A DNA stretch of 64,000 nt. It comes from JAICNG01 sp035249985 (GTDB taxonomy: Bacteria > Gemmatimonadota > Gemmatimonadetes > Gemmatimonadales > Gemmatimonadaceae). The stretch is from positions 1 through 64,000 of the forward strand of contig DATFFP010000039.1 in the NCBI GenBank assembly GCA_035249985.1. The letters are read 5' to 3'. Within the stretch, counting starts at the first letter, position 1; every line of letters begins with the position of its first letter. Below are positions 36,024 to 43,289 of this stretch, piece after piece. The notes under the pieces are model-generated. The model saw nothing but the letters and a program-made list of their open reading frames with translations. It searched no databases and was not told where the DNA came from. The translations under genes were made by a program, and so were the position numbers.

Positions 36024-36494
36024 GCGAGAACTCCTGAGAAAAATGGGTGGGACTTGCTGCGGGGTGAGACGGCAAGGCGTAACGCCGCTGTGTGTCGGTC
36101 GCAGCGACGAACGTCACACGACCGCGCAGCCGTCTCGGGCGGCAAAGGCCGTTGCAAGGAGAGCACCGACCACGGCACCCGCTTGGGTCCACGCGCCAGG
36201 CATGCTCTAATACTTCAATTGCGCGGAATCGAACGGCTGTTCCTGAGGGCAGGCCGACGGTCCAGGCGGGCGTGTTATGCTAGGTGAGACAACGGCTTAC
36301 GAGCGCTGCGTCTGCCGGGATGCGACTGGGGTTCAGGGTGCGATTACGCGGGACGCTTCGCGTGGTCTCGCACGCCTCACCGGGTCTGGCCAAATGTTGA
36401 CTGCCACCCAGTGTGTCGCGCATGCACCACAGGTGATGTTGCGAGCCATCAAGCTCCGGCGAGGGCGCGCTACACCAGCGGTTGATCGACTCCG
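36024..36494. other. Intergenic region upstream of the tad operon
   Basis: In 471 bases I see no supported gene. The plus-strand frame at 36277-36501 codes a 74-aa peptide with no recognisable domain and is judged a chance frame. The first 40 bases hold the flp Shine-Dalgarno. A candidate sigma-54 promoter lies at 36154-36169. The segment 36300-36490 looks unlike the repeats and may be the remnant of a mobile element, but nothing specific can be shown. Confidence 0.5.
36154..36169 (-). promoter_or_regulatory. Candidate sigma-54 promoter of the tad operon
   Basis: On the minus strand the sequence reads CGGTGCTCTCCTTGCA. The GG and GC pairs lie 12 bases apart (first base to first base), matching the -24/-12 rule of sigma-54 promoters, although the first T of TGGCAC is C. 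It would give a leader of roughly 120 bases before flp. No activator-binding sites or RpoN gene are seen in the window. Confidence 0.25.
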
Positions 36495-36899
36495 TCAGTA
36501 GGGCGTCCTGCGGCCCCCCATTCGCCGGCGAAGCTCTTCGGCCGCTGACCGTCGGCGCTCGCCAACTCCGAGGCTCGCGTTCACCGATCCCGCTATCAGC
36601 AGCATCAGCCAGGCGGCTCCACACAGGATCAGCAACGCGCGCAGATGCCAGGTGTCCCGGTTGAAATCGGGGGGGAGCCAATTCTCGATGTAGACGCCCG
36701 CCCCTGAGGCCCGAAGGAGGAGGTCGAGGGCAGCGATAATGAAAAGCGCGATCGCGAAGCGCGCGCTAACGCGGGCTACGAGCGCCCCCCGCCGATCGAA
36801 GGCGCGGGCACGCCTCAGCGCGGCCACCGAGAGCACGAGCCCGCTGATCCATTGAATGCCGCCGAGGATGGGGAGGAGAGTTCCGAGTCCGTCGCCCAT
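36495..36899 (-). CDS. Hypothetical membrane protein
   Basis: This 134-aa protein has three to four hydrophobic segments (LLPILGGIQWISGLVLSVAAL, FAIALFIIAALDLLLRA, LRALLILCGAAWLMLLIAG) and a basic, cytoplasmic C-terminus (RRSAAEELRRRMGGRRTPY). It is not assigned to a family. Its start codon lies six bases downstream of the family 1 element, which leaves no visible Shine-Dalgarno. Confidence 0.6.
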   Translation of the reverse strand: MGDGLGTLLPILGGIQWISGLVLSVAALRRARAFDRRGALVARVSARFAIALFIIAALDLLLRASGAGVYIENWLPPDFNRDTWHLRALLILCGAAWLMLLIAGSVNASLGVGERRRSAAEELRRRMGGRRTPY

Positions 36900-36904
36900 G
36901 AAAT

Positions 36905-37042
36905 GGGGGTCGGGAGTCAGGAGTCAGGAGTCAGGAACCAGGGGGTGTCAGGGAGGAGGTTGCAGGAGAGAACCATTGGCGCATCTCCCGCTCACCTTCA
37001 CCCTGACACCCCCTGATCCCTGACTCCTGACTCCTGACTCCT
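36905..37042. repeat. Palindromic heptamer element, family 1, short-loop type
   Basis: Tandem TCAGGAG units run into GGTGTCAGGGA, with the mirror TTCACCCTGACACC and then inverted TCAGGAG heptamers. The loop is related to the copies at 6021 and 54531 (shared GGAGGTTGCAGGAGA stretch). It occupies the whole gap between the DUF3618 gene end and the membrane protein start. Confidence 0.9.
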
Positions 37043-37047
37043 GGCGG

Positions 37048-37545
37048 TCAGTCCGCGCGTGCGCCGAGGGCGCCGGACGGGGTGGTACTCGATCGCGATC
37101 CGTCGAGGCCGACGTCCTGCAATCCGGACCTCGCCGGCGACTCGCCGTAGCCCACCAGCTGACGTTCCGACGTCGAGCGCGACGCGGCGTGAGTGCCCGT
37201 GGGAGCGCCAAGCGCGTTCTTGAGCTCACTCACGAGACCATCGACCCGCTGCGAAAGTGCCGTACTGACTCCACCAATGAGCGTGGCGGCGAGATCGTCG
37301 AGCAGCGCACCGACCTTGCTGCTGGCGCCATCGGTGGCCTTCACGGCCGCGGCTGCGGCCTTCACGTCCGCGCGCGAGTTGGCGAGGGCGAACCCCGCCC
37401 CTGCGGCGACGGCGAGCGCTGGCCATGGGTGATCGCGAACGATCTCCATGACATTCAGCTTGTGCTCGAGCTGCGCGAGCGTGTCCGACATGCGCTCCCG
37501 GGTTACCTCGATGTCGCGCCGGACTTCAGCTGTCGTTTCAGCCAT
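37048..37545 (-). CDS. DUF3618-domain envelope protein
   Basis: This 165-aa protein starts with the DUF3618 signature EVRRDIEVTRERMSDTLAQLEHKLN. A short hydrophobic stretch (WPALAVAAGAGFALANS) and an Ala-rich helical part follow. Such proteins are often encoded next to phage-holin-family and DUF883/YqjD-like proteins, as here. A good Shine-Dalgarno (GGAGG) precedes the ATG. The coding region overlaps the holin-family gene by 43 bases. Confidence 0.8.
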   Translation of the reverse strand: MAETTAEVRRDIEVTRERMSDTLAQLEHKLNVMEIVRDHPWPALAVAAGAGFALANSRADVKAAAAAVKATDGASSKVGALLDDLAATLIGGVSTALSQRVDGLVSELKNALGAPTGTHAASRSTSERQLVGYGESPARSGLQDVGLDGSRSSTTPSGALGARAD

Positions 37546-37925
37546 TCCTTGTCCTCCTTGAGCGTCTGCACCGTCTCGTCAGGCAGGAGACGGCGAGGCG
37601 AGAGATGCGCGGCGCCGCGGCGTGCCATCCACGCGGCGATCCCGCCGGCGATCACAGCGCCAATGAGTGCCGCAAGCCAGTACCGGTCCCGAAGCCACTG
37701 GTCCCCGGCGAGCATAATGATGCCGATCAGAATCGCGAACGTTCCGAGCATGGCGAGCACGGCACCGCCGGCGGTGAGCGCCGTGCCGACGCCCACCGCG
37801 CTGGCGATGCCGCCGAGCTCGACGCGGGCGAGCCGCAGCTCCTGCCGGAGCAGCGCGGCGCCGCCGTCCGCGAGATCGCGCAGCAGTACGCCGATCCCGC
37901 GACCGTTGTCGCGTCCCGTCGCCAT
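37503..37925 (-). CDS. Phage holin family protein (DUF1469-like)
   Basis: This 140-aa membrane protein of the Phage_holin_3_6 group has two central TM segments (GTALTAGGAVLAMLGTFAILIGIIML; YWLAALIGAVIAGGIAAWMA) and a charged C-terminal helix. The family is widespread in bacteria and not linked to phages despite its name. It forms an operon with the DUF3618 and DUF883-like genes and probably helps in envelope stress or stability. Confidence 0.8.
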   Translation of the reverse strand: MATGRDNGRGIGVLLRDLADGGAALLRQELRLARVELGGIASAVGVGTALTAGGAVLAMLGTFAILIGIIMLAGDQWLRDRYWLAALIGAVIAGGIAAWMARRGAAHLSPRRLLPDETVQTLKEDKEWLKRQLKSGATSR

Positions 37926-37933
37926 GACTCCTC

Positions 37934-38473
37934 CTAGCGGCGGAACGCCTTGCCCAGCACGTACCCGAGCCCGACTGCCACGAGCAGCGTGCGGGCGGGG
38001 TGTTCCTTCACCTGACGCTCGATGTCGCCCTTCACTGTCTCCATATCGGCGTTGCGCACCCAGTTCGCCGTGCTCTGCATTCCGCCGGCGACTTTGTCCG
38101 CGACCTGCGTCATCTTGTCGTTCTGGGCGACGCCGACGGTGCCATCAGCGGTGGCACCCGCATACTGCCCGCCGCTGTGGGCGCGCTGGCGGAGCTTCTC
38201 GGCGCCCTGCTCGAGTCGATCGGCCAGCGAGGTCTTCAGCTCACCGGCGCGCTCACTGATCTTCTCCTTCGCCTTCCCAACCTTCCCGCCGACGCCTTCC
38301 GTCGAGGTGCTCGCGCCCATCGATCCCGGCGCGCCGGAGAAGGATGTGTCGGCACGCTGTGCGCCCGACCCGAACCCGGTGTCGCCAGCGCCCGTGCTTC
38401 CGCTCTGCCCGCTGGTGCCCCCGACGTTCGGCGTGTCGCTGCCACCGAACGTGTCATTGAAGTTGCGTTCCAT
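37934..38473 (-). CDS. YqjD/DUF883-like membrane-anchored protein
   Basis: This 179-aa protein has a low-complexity Gly/Ser-rich N-terminus, a helical region (KVGKAKEKISERAGELKTSLADRLEQ) and the C-terminal signature KEHPARTLLVAVGLGYVLGKAFRR of the DUF883/YqjD family, which anchors to the inner membrane. The start at 38473 (MERNFNDTFGGS) is chosen over the Met ten codons earlier because the latter precedes unrelated sequence. It leads the three-gene envelope operon. Confidence 0.75.
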   Translation of the reverse strand: MERNFNDTFGGSDTPNVGGTSGQSGSTGAGDTGFGSGAQRADTSFSGAPGSMGASTSTEGVGGKVGKAKEKISERAGELKTSLADRLEQGAEKLRQRAHSGGQYAGATADGTVGVAQNDKMTQVADKVAGGMQSTANWVRNADMETVKGDIERQVKEHPARTLLVAVGLGYVLGKAFRR

Positions 38474-38547
38474 TTTTCCACTCCCCCTTCGGCTGGTGTG
38501 CATCTCTCAGAAGCAACCGAGGTGAGTGCAGAGGCTATGCCAGAAGG

Positions 38548-38617
38548 TGATGGCGGACTGCAGATTGCTGATTGCGAATTGAGTCTTCCGCAATCAGCAA
38601 TCCGTAATCGCCCATCG
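38548..38617. repeat. Palindromic element, family 6 (GATTGCN heptamers)
   Basis: The left arm is GCAGATTGCTGATTGCG and the right arm CCGCAATCAGCAATCCGT, so the units are GATTGCT/GATTGCG. The pairing extends more weakly to GATGGCGGA/CGCCCATC. It ends exactly at the stop codon of the bacilliredoxin-like gene and fills the gap to the DUF883-like start. Confidence 0.82.
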
Positions 38618-39055
38618 TCAGCAGTGCTTCTCGAACGCCTCGACCAGATCCTTCGCGATCTCCTCGGCGTTGCGACCCTCGATCTGCCTGCGCTCGAGCA
38701 TGAAGGCGACCGCGCCATCCTTGAGGAGCGCGATCTGCGGCGACGACGGCGGATACGGCGTGAAGTACTCGCGGGCGCGCGCCGTGGCCTCGGCGTCCTG
38801 GCCGGCGAAGACTGTCGTCAGGCGGTCGGGGTGCTTCCCGCTCTCAAGCGCGCGCGCGACCGCTGGTCGGGCATTGCGTGCCGCGCACCCGCAAATCGAG
38901 TTGACGACGACCAGCGTCGTACCGCGCACGTCCCGAAGGACTTCATCGACCTCGTCTGCCGTGCGCATCTCGCGAACGCCGAGCTGCGTCAGCTCCTCGC
39001 GCATCGGAGTGACGAAGCGCTCGTCGTACATCTGGATTCGCATCACGGGCTCCAT
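38618..39055 (-). CDS. BrxA/BrxB family bacilliredoxin
   Basis: This 145-aa thioredoxin-fold disulfide reductase acts on bacillithiol-type mixed disulfides. The family C-G-C active site is in VNSICGCAARNARPAVARAL near residue 55. Other blocks are VEAF and TTVFAGQDAEATARAREYF with PPSSPQIALLKDG. The start at 39055 (MEPVMRIQMYDERF) is a choice; the Met four codons later is also possible. Gemmatimonads with BrxA imply use of a low-molecular-weight thiol. Confidence 0.82.
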   Translation of the reverse strand: MEPVMRIQMYDERFVTPMREELTQLGVREMRTADEVDEVLRDVRGTTLVVVNSICGCAARNARPAVARALESGKHPDRLTTVFAGQDAEATARAREYFTPYPPSSPQIALLKDGAVAFMLERRQIEGRNAEEIAKDLVEAFEKHC

Positions 39056-39065
39056 GTAGGTGGCG

Positions 39066-39443
39066 TCACTCTTCCTCGCGCACCGCCCCTTCGCGTACGA
39101 GGGCAAGGATCGCCGTCTGCGGCACCACGAGGTAGCGGTCACTCTCGAACGTAATCTCGACCGCGGCGCGACGGAAAAAGAGCGCGTAATCGCCGACCTT
39201 CGCCTGCATCGGCACGAACCGCGTCTCACGCGCGGCCGTTCGCCAGGGCTCATCCGAGGTCTCCCCGGGATCCGGCATCGGGAGTCCGGGGCCGGTGGCG
39301 ACGATCCGCCCTCCCTGTACCGCCTGATTGTCCACGGCCGATGGAGGGAGGTAGAGACCGACTTTCGTCCGCTCTTCACCCTCCTCGACAGCGATGAGGA
39401 CGCGGTCTCCGACGACAATGAGTTTCTTGTCCTTCTTGCGCAT
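39066..39443 (-). CDS. GroES-like co-chaperonin family protein
   Basis: This 125-aa Cpn10-fold protein has VVGDRVLIAVEEGEERTKVGLYLPPSA and an end DRYLVVPQTAILALV, both GroES-like. The mobile loop and the GGIVLP segment are changed (QGGRIVATGPGLPMP), and no groEL follows. It is longer than typical GroES (about 95 aa). It may be a specialised co-chaperonin or a paralogue. It is coupled to the BrxA-like gene with a ten-base gap. Confidence 0.7.
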   Translation of the reverse strand: MRKKDKKLIVVGDRVLIAVEEGEERTKVGLYLPPSAVDNQAVQGGRIVATGPGLPMPDPGETSDEPWRTAARETRFVPMQAKVGDYALFFRRAAVEITFESDRYLVVPQTAILALVREGAVREEE

Positions 39444-39457
39444 GCGGCTCCTTCGAT

Positions 39458-39555
39458 AACGGCAAAGATAACAGAATTCAGAATACAGAATTCAGAATTC
39501 AGCACCATCTCTGAATTCTCTACTCTGTATTCTGAATTCTGTCATCTTTGCCGTT
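39458..39555. repeat. Palindromic heptamer element, family 2, short loop
   Basis: The outer arms AACGGCAAAGATAACAG and TGTCATCTTTGCCGTT flank CAGAATT/CAGAATA units. The loop is only about 15 bases (CAGCACCATCTCTG) and lacks the CTACGGGGAGCC hairpin. It fills the gap between the M24 peptidase stop and the GroES-like start (both minus). Confidence 0.9.
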
Positions 39556-39560
39556 CAGCG

Positions 39561-40946
39561 CTAGCGTACCAGGTGGAATTCGGTCTGTCTTCGCAGCGCC
39601 CAACGGATCTTGCCATCCTGCGAGATGATGGCGTCTTCCTCCTGGGCCGACCACACGCGCTGCCCGCGCCACTCCGGCACCGGCGCCGCCGCCTGCAATT
39701 CTATCGAGAACCACATGCCGGGAATCACGCGGTGATCCCCGCGCCCGGGCACGCTGTCCTGACTATCCCATCGGCCGATCAGCGGGCCTGCGCCATGACC
39801 GTGAACGCCGATCGGGTGCGTGTACACACTGCCGTCGATTCCCTCGCGCCGCATCTGCTCGAGCGACGTCTTGAGGATCTCGTTCCCCGTCCGGCCGACA
39901 CTGATCTCCTGCATAACGATATCCTGCAGCCGATTCGATGCCGACAAGACGCGCCGCAACCCCGCCGGGACCTCCGTCTCGCCAACGTTGAGCACGTACC
40001 CCATGTGCTGCGTATCCGTCGCCAGGCCGAGCGCCACGAGGCCGACATCACAGTGCAACACGTCGCCCCGTTGAATGATGGGATCCTCGCCGATCTGCTG
40101 GGACGTCGCGCCGCGACGCTGCACGGTCACGGAGGGGTGAAACCAGCTCGTGAGTCCGAGGTCGTTCACGCGCTGCCGAAACCACCACACGACGTCGCTC
40201 GTGCGCGTTACCCCCGGCGTGATCACGCGACTCGAGAACGCGGTGTCGATGAGCGCCCATACCAGTCGCTGCAGACCTTCGTACGCCCGCTCTTCATCGG
40301 GCAGTCGTGAGGCAATGAAGTCGATCGCCAACCCATCCACACGGACGAGCCGGCTCGTCAACGGCTCACCGATCGTCTGACGCATCGTTTCGTGCTCCCC
40401 GGCCGACAATCCATCGGCGAAGGCCCACTCGTGCGACACGTTGATGGCAATCCGTGCCGGCTTTCGCTGCTCGATGAGATCCTTGAGCACGAGCCATTGC
40501 TCGTTCTCACCGATCTCGGCCCGGTTCGCGGCGAGCCAGCTTCCCGAGACCGCGCGCTGGGACCGCACGGCTTCGTAGACACCGCCTTGTGACGTTCCAC
40601 CCAGCGCGAGGCGCTCGACGCCAGCCTCCGCCCCGCGATCGAAGAACACATAGATCGTTCGCCGGCGGGCAGCGAACGTCGTCGGGGCGACGATCGAGGA
40701 GAACACTGGATCCTCGTTGTACTCGCGCATGGGGATGACCCACATGTCGACGCCGTATTTGCGCATCAGCGCCGGCAGCACGGTCTCCATGCGCTGGTGC
40801 AGCCACTGCTGTCGCACGGTCGCCTGCTCGCGGAGCGTGCCGAAGGGCCGCAGTGGACGGGACTCCTGAGCGCGTGCGTCCGCGCCAGACGTGAGCGCGC
40901 CCGCGAGCGCGACACCGATGAGCGTCGTTCTCATTCGCATGGTCAT
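39561..40946 (-). CDS. Secreted M24-family (Xaa-Pro-peptidase-like) metallopeptidase
   Basis: This 461-aa protein has a signal peptide (TLIGVALAGALTSGADARA). The C-terminal half is a pita-bread fold with metal ligands in DVLHCDVGLVALG, IGVHGHGAGPLIG and MWFSIELQAA (D, H and E positions). The N-terminal domain (about 60-200) is of creatinase type. It is likely periplasmic and acts on proline-containing peptides; the exact specificity is unclear. The last segment (FHLVR) ends at the family 2 element. Confidence 0.85.
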   Translation of the reverse strand: MTMRMRTTLIGVALAGALTSGADARAQESRPLRPFGTLREQATVRQQWLHQRMETVLPALMRKYGVDMWVIPMREYNEDPVFSSIVAPTTFAARRRTIYVFFDRGAEAGVERLALGGTSQGGVYEAVRSQRAVSGSWLAANRAEIGENEQWLVLKDLIEQRKPARIAINVSHEWAFADGLSAGEHETMRQTIGEPLTSRLVRVDGLAIDFIASRLPDEERAYEGLQRLVWALIDTAFSSRVITPGVTRTSDVVWWFRQRVNDLGLTSWFHPSVTVQRRGATSQQIGEDPIIQRGDVLHCDVGLVALGLATDTQHMGYVLNVGETEVPAGLRRVLSASNRLQDIVMQEISVGRTGNEILKTSLEQMRREGIDGSVYTHPIGVHGHGAGPLIGRWDSQDSVPGRGDHRVIPGMWFSIELQAAAPVPEWRGQRVWSAQEEDAIISQDGKIRWALRRQTEFHLVR

Positions 40947-40974
40947 TCGCCTACGGATGTGAAGGTCGAACCGA

Positions 40975-41556
40975 TCAGTCGGCGTGATGCGAAGCCGCCT
41001 GCTCCTGCCGCTCGTGCTCCTCGTGGATCGCTACGGCGGTGTGGTCGCGGTTTTCGCTGCGCAGGAGGAGATACCGCACCACCTGGACGACGCCGGCCAA
41101 CACGAGCGCGAACAGCGACACCATCACGATGCGTCCATCGAGGAACGCGAGACCCGGTGTCCCGACGATGGTGTCGGTCGCCATGGATGGCCAGTCGCTC
41201 AGGTGCGCGCGCGTGCTTCCGAGTCGCTCGACGCCAATGACGGTGAGCAGGGCACTCACTCCCGCTTCGGCGGCGCCTTCGGCGAGGCCAAAGAGCGGCG
41301 CACGCCAGAGCCACTGCTTCACCGGGTAATTGCCGAGGTGCGCGGTGGCGGTCGTGAGCAACACGATGAGTCCGAGCGCAATCGCGCCGAAGACTCCCCA
41401 CCAGCTGACGGTGATCCCGCTGACGCCCACCCGAATGAGCCTGACGAGAAGGCCTGCGATCACCGCCATCGCCGGCAGGCTCAACGTCAGCTTGCGGATT
41501 ACCCTCGGCTCCTCGAGGTGCCACGCGACGTTGTCGCGGGGGAAGTAGCGGGCCAC
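40975..41556 (-). CDS. Hypothetical four-TM membrane protein
   Basis: This 193-aa protein has hydrophobic segments TLSLPAMAVIAGLLVRLI, VFGAIALGLIVLLTTATAHL, AEGAAEAGVSALLTVIG and VMVSLFALVLAGVVQVVRYLLL. The C-terminal tail (SENRDHTAVAIHEEHERQEQAASHHAD) is His-rich and could bind metal. No family is recognised. It lies 28 bases upstream of the M24 peptidase gene and may be co-transcribed. Confidence 0.6.
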   Translation of the reverse strand: MARYFPRDNVAWHLEEPRVIRKLTLSLPAMAVIAGLLVRLIRVGVSGITVSWWGVFGAIALGLIVLLTTATAHLGNYPVKQWLWRAPLFGLAEGAAEAGVSALLTVIGVERLGSTRAHLSDWPSMATDTIVGTPGLAFLDGRIVMVSLFALVLAGVVQVVRYLLLRSENRDHTAVAIHEEHERQEQAASHHAD

Positions 41557-41592
41557 GGACGTAGTATGTAGCGCGAGGGAGGGCAGGCCAAG

Positions 41593-41736
41593 TAGGGGTC
41601 AGGAGTCAGGGGTCAGGGGTCAGGGGTGGAAAGGCGCGGCAGCGAAGCTGCCGCGCTCATCTGATGAGGGCCGCACGCGCGTAGCGCGGCGGCCCCTTTC
41701 CACCCCTGACCCCTGACTCCTGACTCCTGACCCCCT
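41593..41736. repeat. Palindromic heptamer element, family 1, long-loop type (inverted copy)
   Basis: Its two inner hairpins (GCGCGGCAGC-GAA-GCTGCCGCGC; GGCCGCACGCGCG-GCGCGGCGGCC) are the reverse complement of those at 70-208, around the same CTCATC-GATGAG junction. The outer arms are TCAGGAG/TCAGGGG heptamers. The right arm ends at the TAG stop of the esterase gene. This copy proves that loop and arms move together. Confidence 0.92.
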
Positions 41737-42697
41737 ACTTCCCCGTTCCGATGACCTCGGCCATCCACGCAAGACTCTCCACCGCATGCAGGCGCCAATA
41801 CGCCCAGTCATGCTTGCCTGGCCATTCAGCGTACTTCACGGGAATGCCGAGCGCCGCGACGTCGGCGCGAAACGCGCGGTTCTGCTCGAGGAACGGATCG
41901 TCTCGACCCACATCGACGAAGAGTGCGGGCCCGCGCGCGCCGGAGGCGACGAGATGGCGAGCGTACACCGCGGGATCGCGCGCTCGCCAGCCGATCGTGT
42001 CCCGACCAAAGACCGGGACCATGAGCGCCCAAAGGCCCGGGGAGTAGCGGGGGCGAATGTCGTCGACCGTCGCCGCGTAGCGCGTGGGGGGTGCATACGG
42101 CGCCCGGCCCGCATAACGAGGCGACAACACCCCCGAGTGGCTGGCGGCGGCGGCGAAGAGGGTGGGATACCGCAGGGCGAGCGTGATCGCTCCGTAGCCA
42201 CCCATGCTCAGGCCGGCGATGCCGCGGTGCTCTCGTTCTCCGAGCGTCCGATATGTAGAGTCGATGTGGGCGACGAGCTCCCGCGCGATGTACTCGTCGT
42301 ACTTGGGCCACGTCACGCAGTAGGTAGCGGCAGGCTCGCGTCGCACCGTGTCTGCGCGGCACGTAGCTACGTTGTTGAGCGCGTTCCAGGTCGTGTACCA
42401 CCCATCGTCGCCATCGGGCAGAACGAGGATCATCTCGTGGAGCCCACCCGTGATCAGCGAGTCCAGCGCGCGGTGGATGTGGCCGAGGGTGATCCAGTCG
42501 TCCTCGGCGCCCCAGGCGCCGTGCAGGTAGTACGCCACGGGGTACCGGCGCGCGGGCTCCCGCTCGTAGGAAGGCGGCAGGTACACGAAAAACCGCTTGG
42601 ACACGCCTAACGCGTGCGAGAACAGGGTGTCGGGCCGCACCGTGCCGGCGGGGGCGGTCGCGACACTGGCGGCGAGCGCCAGTGCGATCCAGCTCAC
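41735..42697 (-). CDS. Secreted esterase (esterase D / Fes-like alpha/beta hydrolase)
   Basis: This 320-aa secreted hydrolase has a signal peptide (SWIALALAASVATAPAG). The nucleophile elbow is GLSMGGYGAIT, and KHDWAYWRLHAV near the C-terminus gives the catalytic His. The pattern FFVYLPPSYEREPARRYPVAYYLHG is typical of esterase D/S-formylglutathione hydrolase and mycolyltransferase-like enzymes. GTG at 42697 is chosen because it overlaps the OsmC-like stop by four bases and precedes the signal peptide. Its translation probably depends on ribosomes finishing the upstream OsmC gene. Confidence 0.82.
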   Translation of the reverse strand: MSWIALALAASVATAPAGTVRPDTLFSHALGVSKRFFVYLPPSYEREPARRYPVAYYLHGAWGAEDDWITLGHIHRALDSLITGGLHEMILVLPDGDDGWYTTWNALNNVATCRADTVRREPAATYCVTWPKYDEYIARELVAHIDSTYRTLGEREHRGIAGLSMGGYGAITLALRYPTLFAAAASHSGVLSPRYAGRAPYAPPTRYAATVDDIRPRYSPGLWALMVPVFGRDTIGWRARDPAVYARHLVASGARGPALFVDVGRDDPFLEQNRAFRADVAALGIPVKYAEWPGKHDWAYWRLHAVESLAWMAEVIGTGK

Positions 42698-43155
42698 GCG
42701 GTGGCCTGCTCCGTAATGTCCGCGGTCCAGCTGATGGCGATGGCAGCGGCGAGCGAGATCGCGGTGGGGCATTTCTCCTGATGGCGCGACAGCGCGCGCT
42801 CCACGGCCTCGCGGGTCCCGGGCGGGATGCTCAGGCGGTAATGCACGGCAATCGAGATGAGCCTCACGATTCCGTCGACGAGATCGTTCACACCGGTAGC
42901 AGATGCGGACATGGCGTCAGGAGCGAGCGTGATCCCGCGCACCTCCAGTGCGCCGTTGAGCGTTCCGAGCATTCAGCCCGCGGTGGACGCGACGATGTAA
43001 TCGACGGGAAGGGGCATCGGCTCGCCCTGAAGCCGAAAGTGCGCCGCGATCGGGCCGTGGACGCCGAAATCGATCGTCTGCCCGGTCGGAAGCGTCGCCC
43101 GTCGGTGAGTGCCCTGCACCTTCTCGACGTGGACGGTGGAGTTGTAGAGAGACAT
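42694..43155 (-). CDS. OsmC-family peroxidase, probable selenoprotein (in-frame TGA as Sec61)
   Basis: The same frame continues through a TGA at 42973-42975, giving 153 residues, the normal OsmC size. The N-terminal part ends PVDYIVASTAG, matching the OsmC segment before the conserved peroxidatic Cys (DYLLASLGGC-type). Where that Cys is expected the codon is TGA, followed by MLGTLNGALEVRGI. The second catalytic Cys is kept (HQEKCPTAISL, Cys129). A stop-loss reading gives two half-proteins, neither a full OsmC. A SECIS-like hairpin follows at the right distance. The start is next to the family 7 element, with no visible Shine-Dalgarno. OsmC-like selenoproteins are known from environmental surveys. 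If no Sec machinery exists in the genome, this would instead be a broken gene. Confidence 0.78.
42937..42953 (-). promoter_or_regulatory. Bacterial SECIS-like hairpin after the OsmC TGA codon
   Basis: In the mRNA the stem is GCGCAC/GUGCGC (6 perfect bp) and the loop is UGGAG. The loop begins 25 bases after the UGA, inside the accepted 16-37 window for bacterial SECIS. A G occupies the second loop position, as required in the known consensus. The hairpin lies inside the coding region, as bacterial SECIS elements do. The SelB contact is inferred. Confidence 0.65.
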
Positions 43156-43287
43156 GGGTCCTCAGGGTCCTCAGGGTCCTCAGGGTCCTCAGCGTCCTCA
43201 GGGTTGGTACTCAGGGTGACGGCCAGTATCCCAAATCTACGCGCACCTCGAGGACCCTGAGGACCCTGAGGACCCTGAGGACCCTGA
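43156..43287. repeat. Palindromic element, family 7 (TCAGGGTCC nonamers)
   Basis: The left arm has five tandem 9-bp units TCAGGGTCC (one variant) and the right arm has four inverted units GGACCCTGA. The loop of about 50 bases (from GGTTGGTACTCAGGG) has no strong inner hairpin. It joins directly to the OsmC start codon (ATG at 43155) and lies two bases from the stop of the next gene. Confidence 0.92.
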
Positions 43288-43289
43288 AC

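Noticed and set aside
36277..36501. Plus-strand 74-aa frame upstream of the tad operon
   Set aside because: No Shine-Dalgarno, no domain-like sequence, and the composition looks non-coding.
42694..43155. OsmC gene as a simple pseudogene
   Set aside because: No other frameshift or stop is present, the TGA is at the exact catalytic position, and a SECIS-like hairpin follows. It stays the main alternative if Sec machinery is missing.
42682..43260. Plus-strand frame across the OsmC region
   Set aside because: Its end runs into the family 7 repeat and it has no known domain; the minus strand carries the conserved OsmC motifs.
43156..43287. Tandem repeat array as a CRISPR
   Set aside because: Units are only 9 bp, without spacers, and are mirrored in the other arm; no cas genes are nearby.
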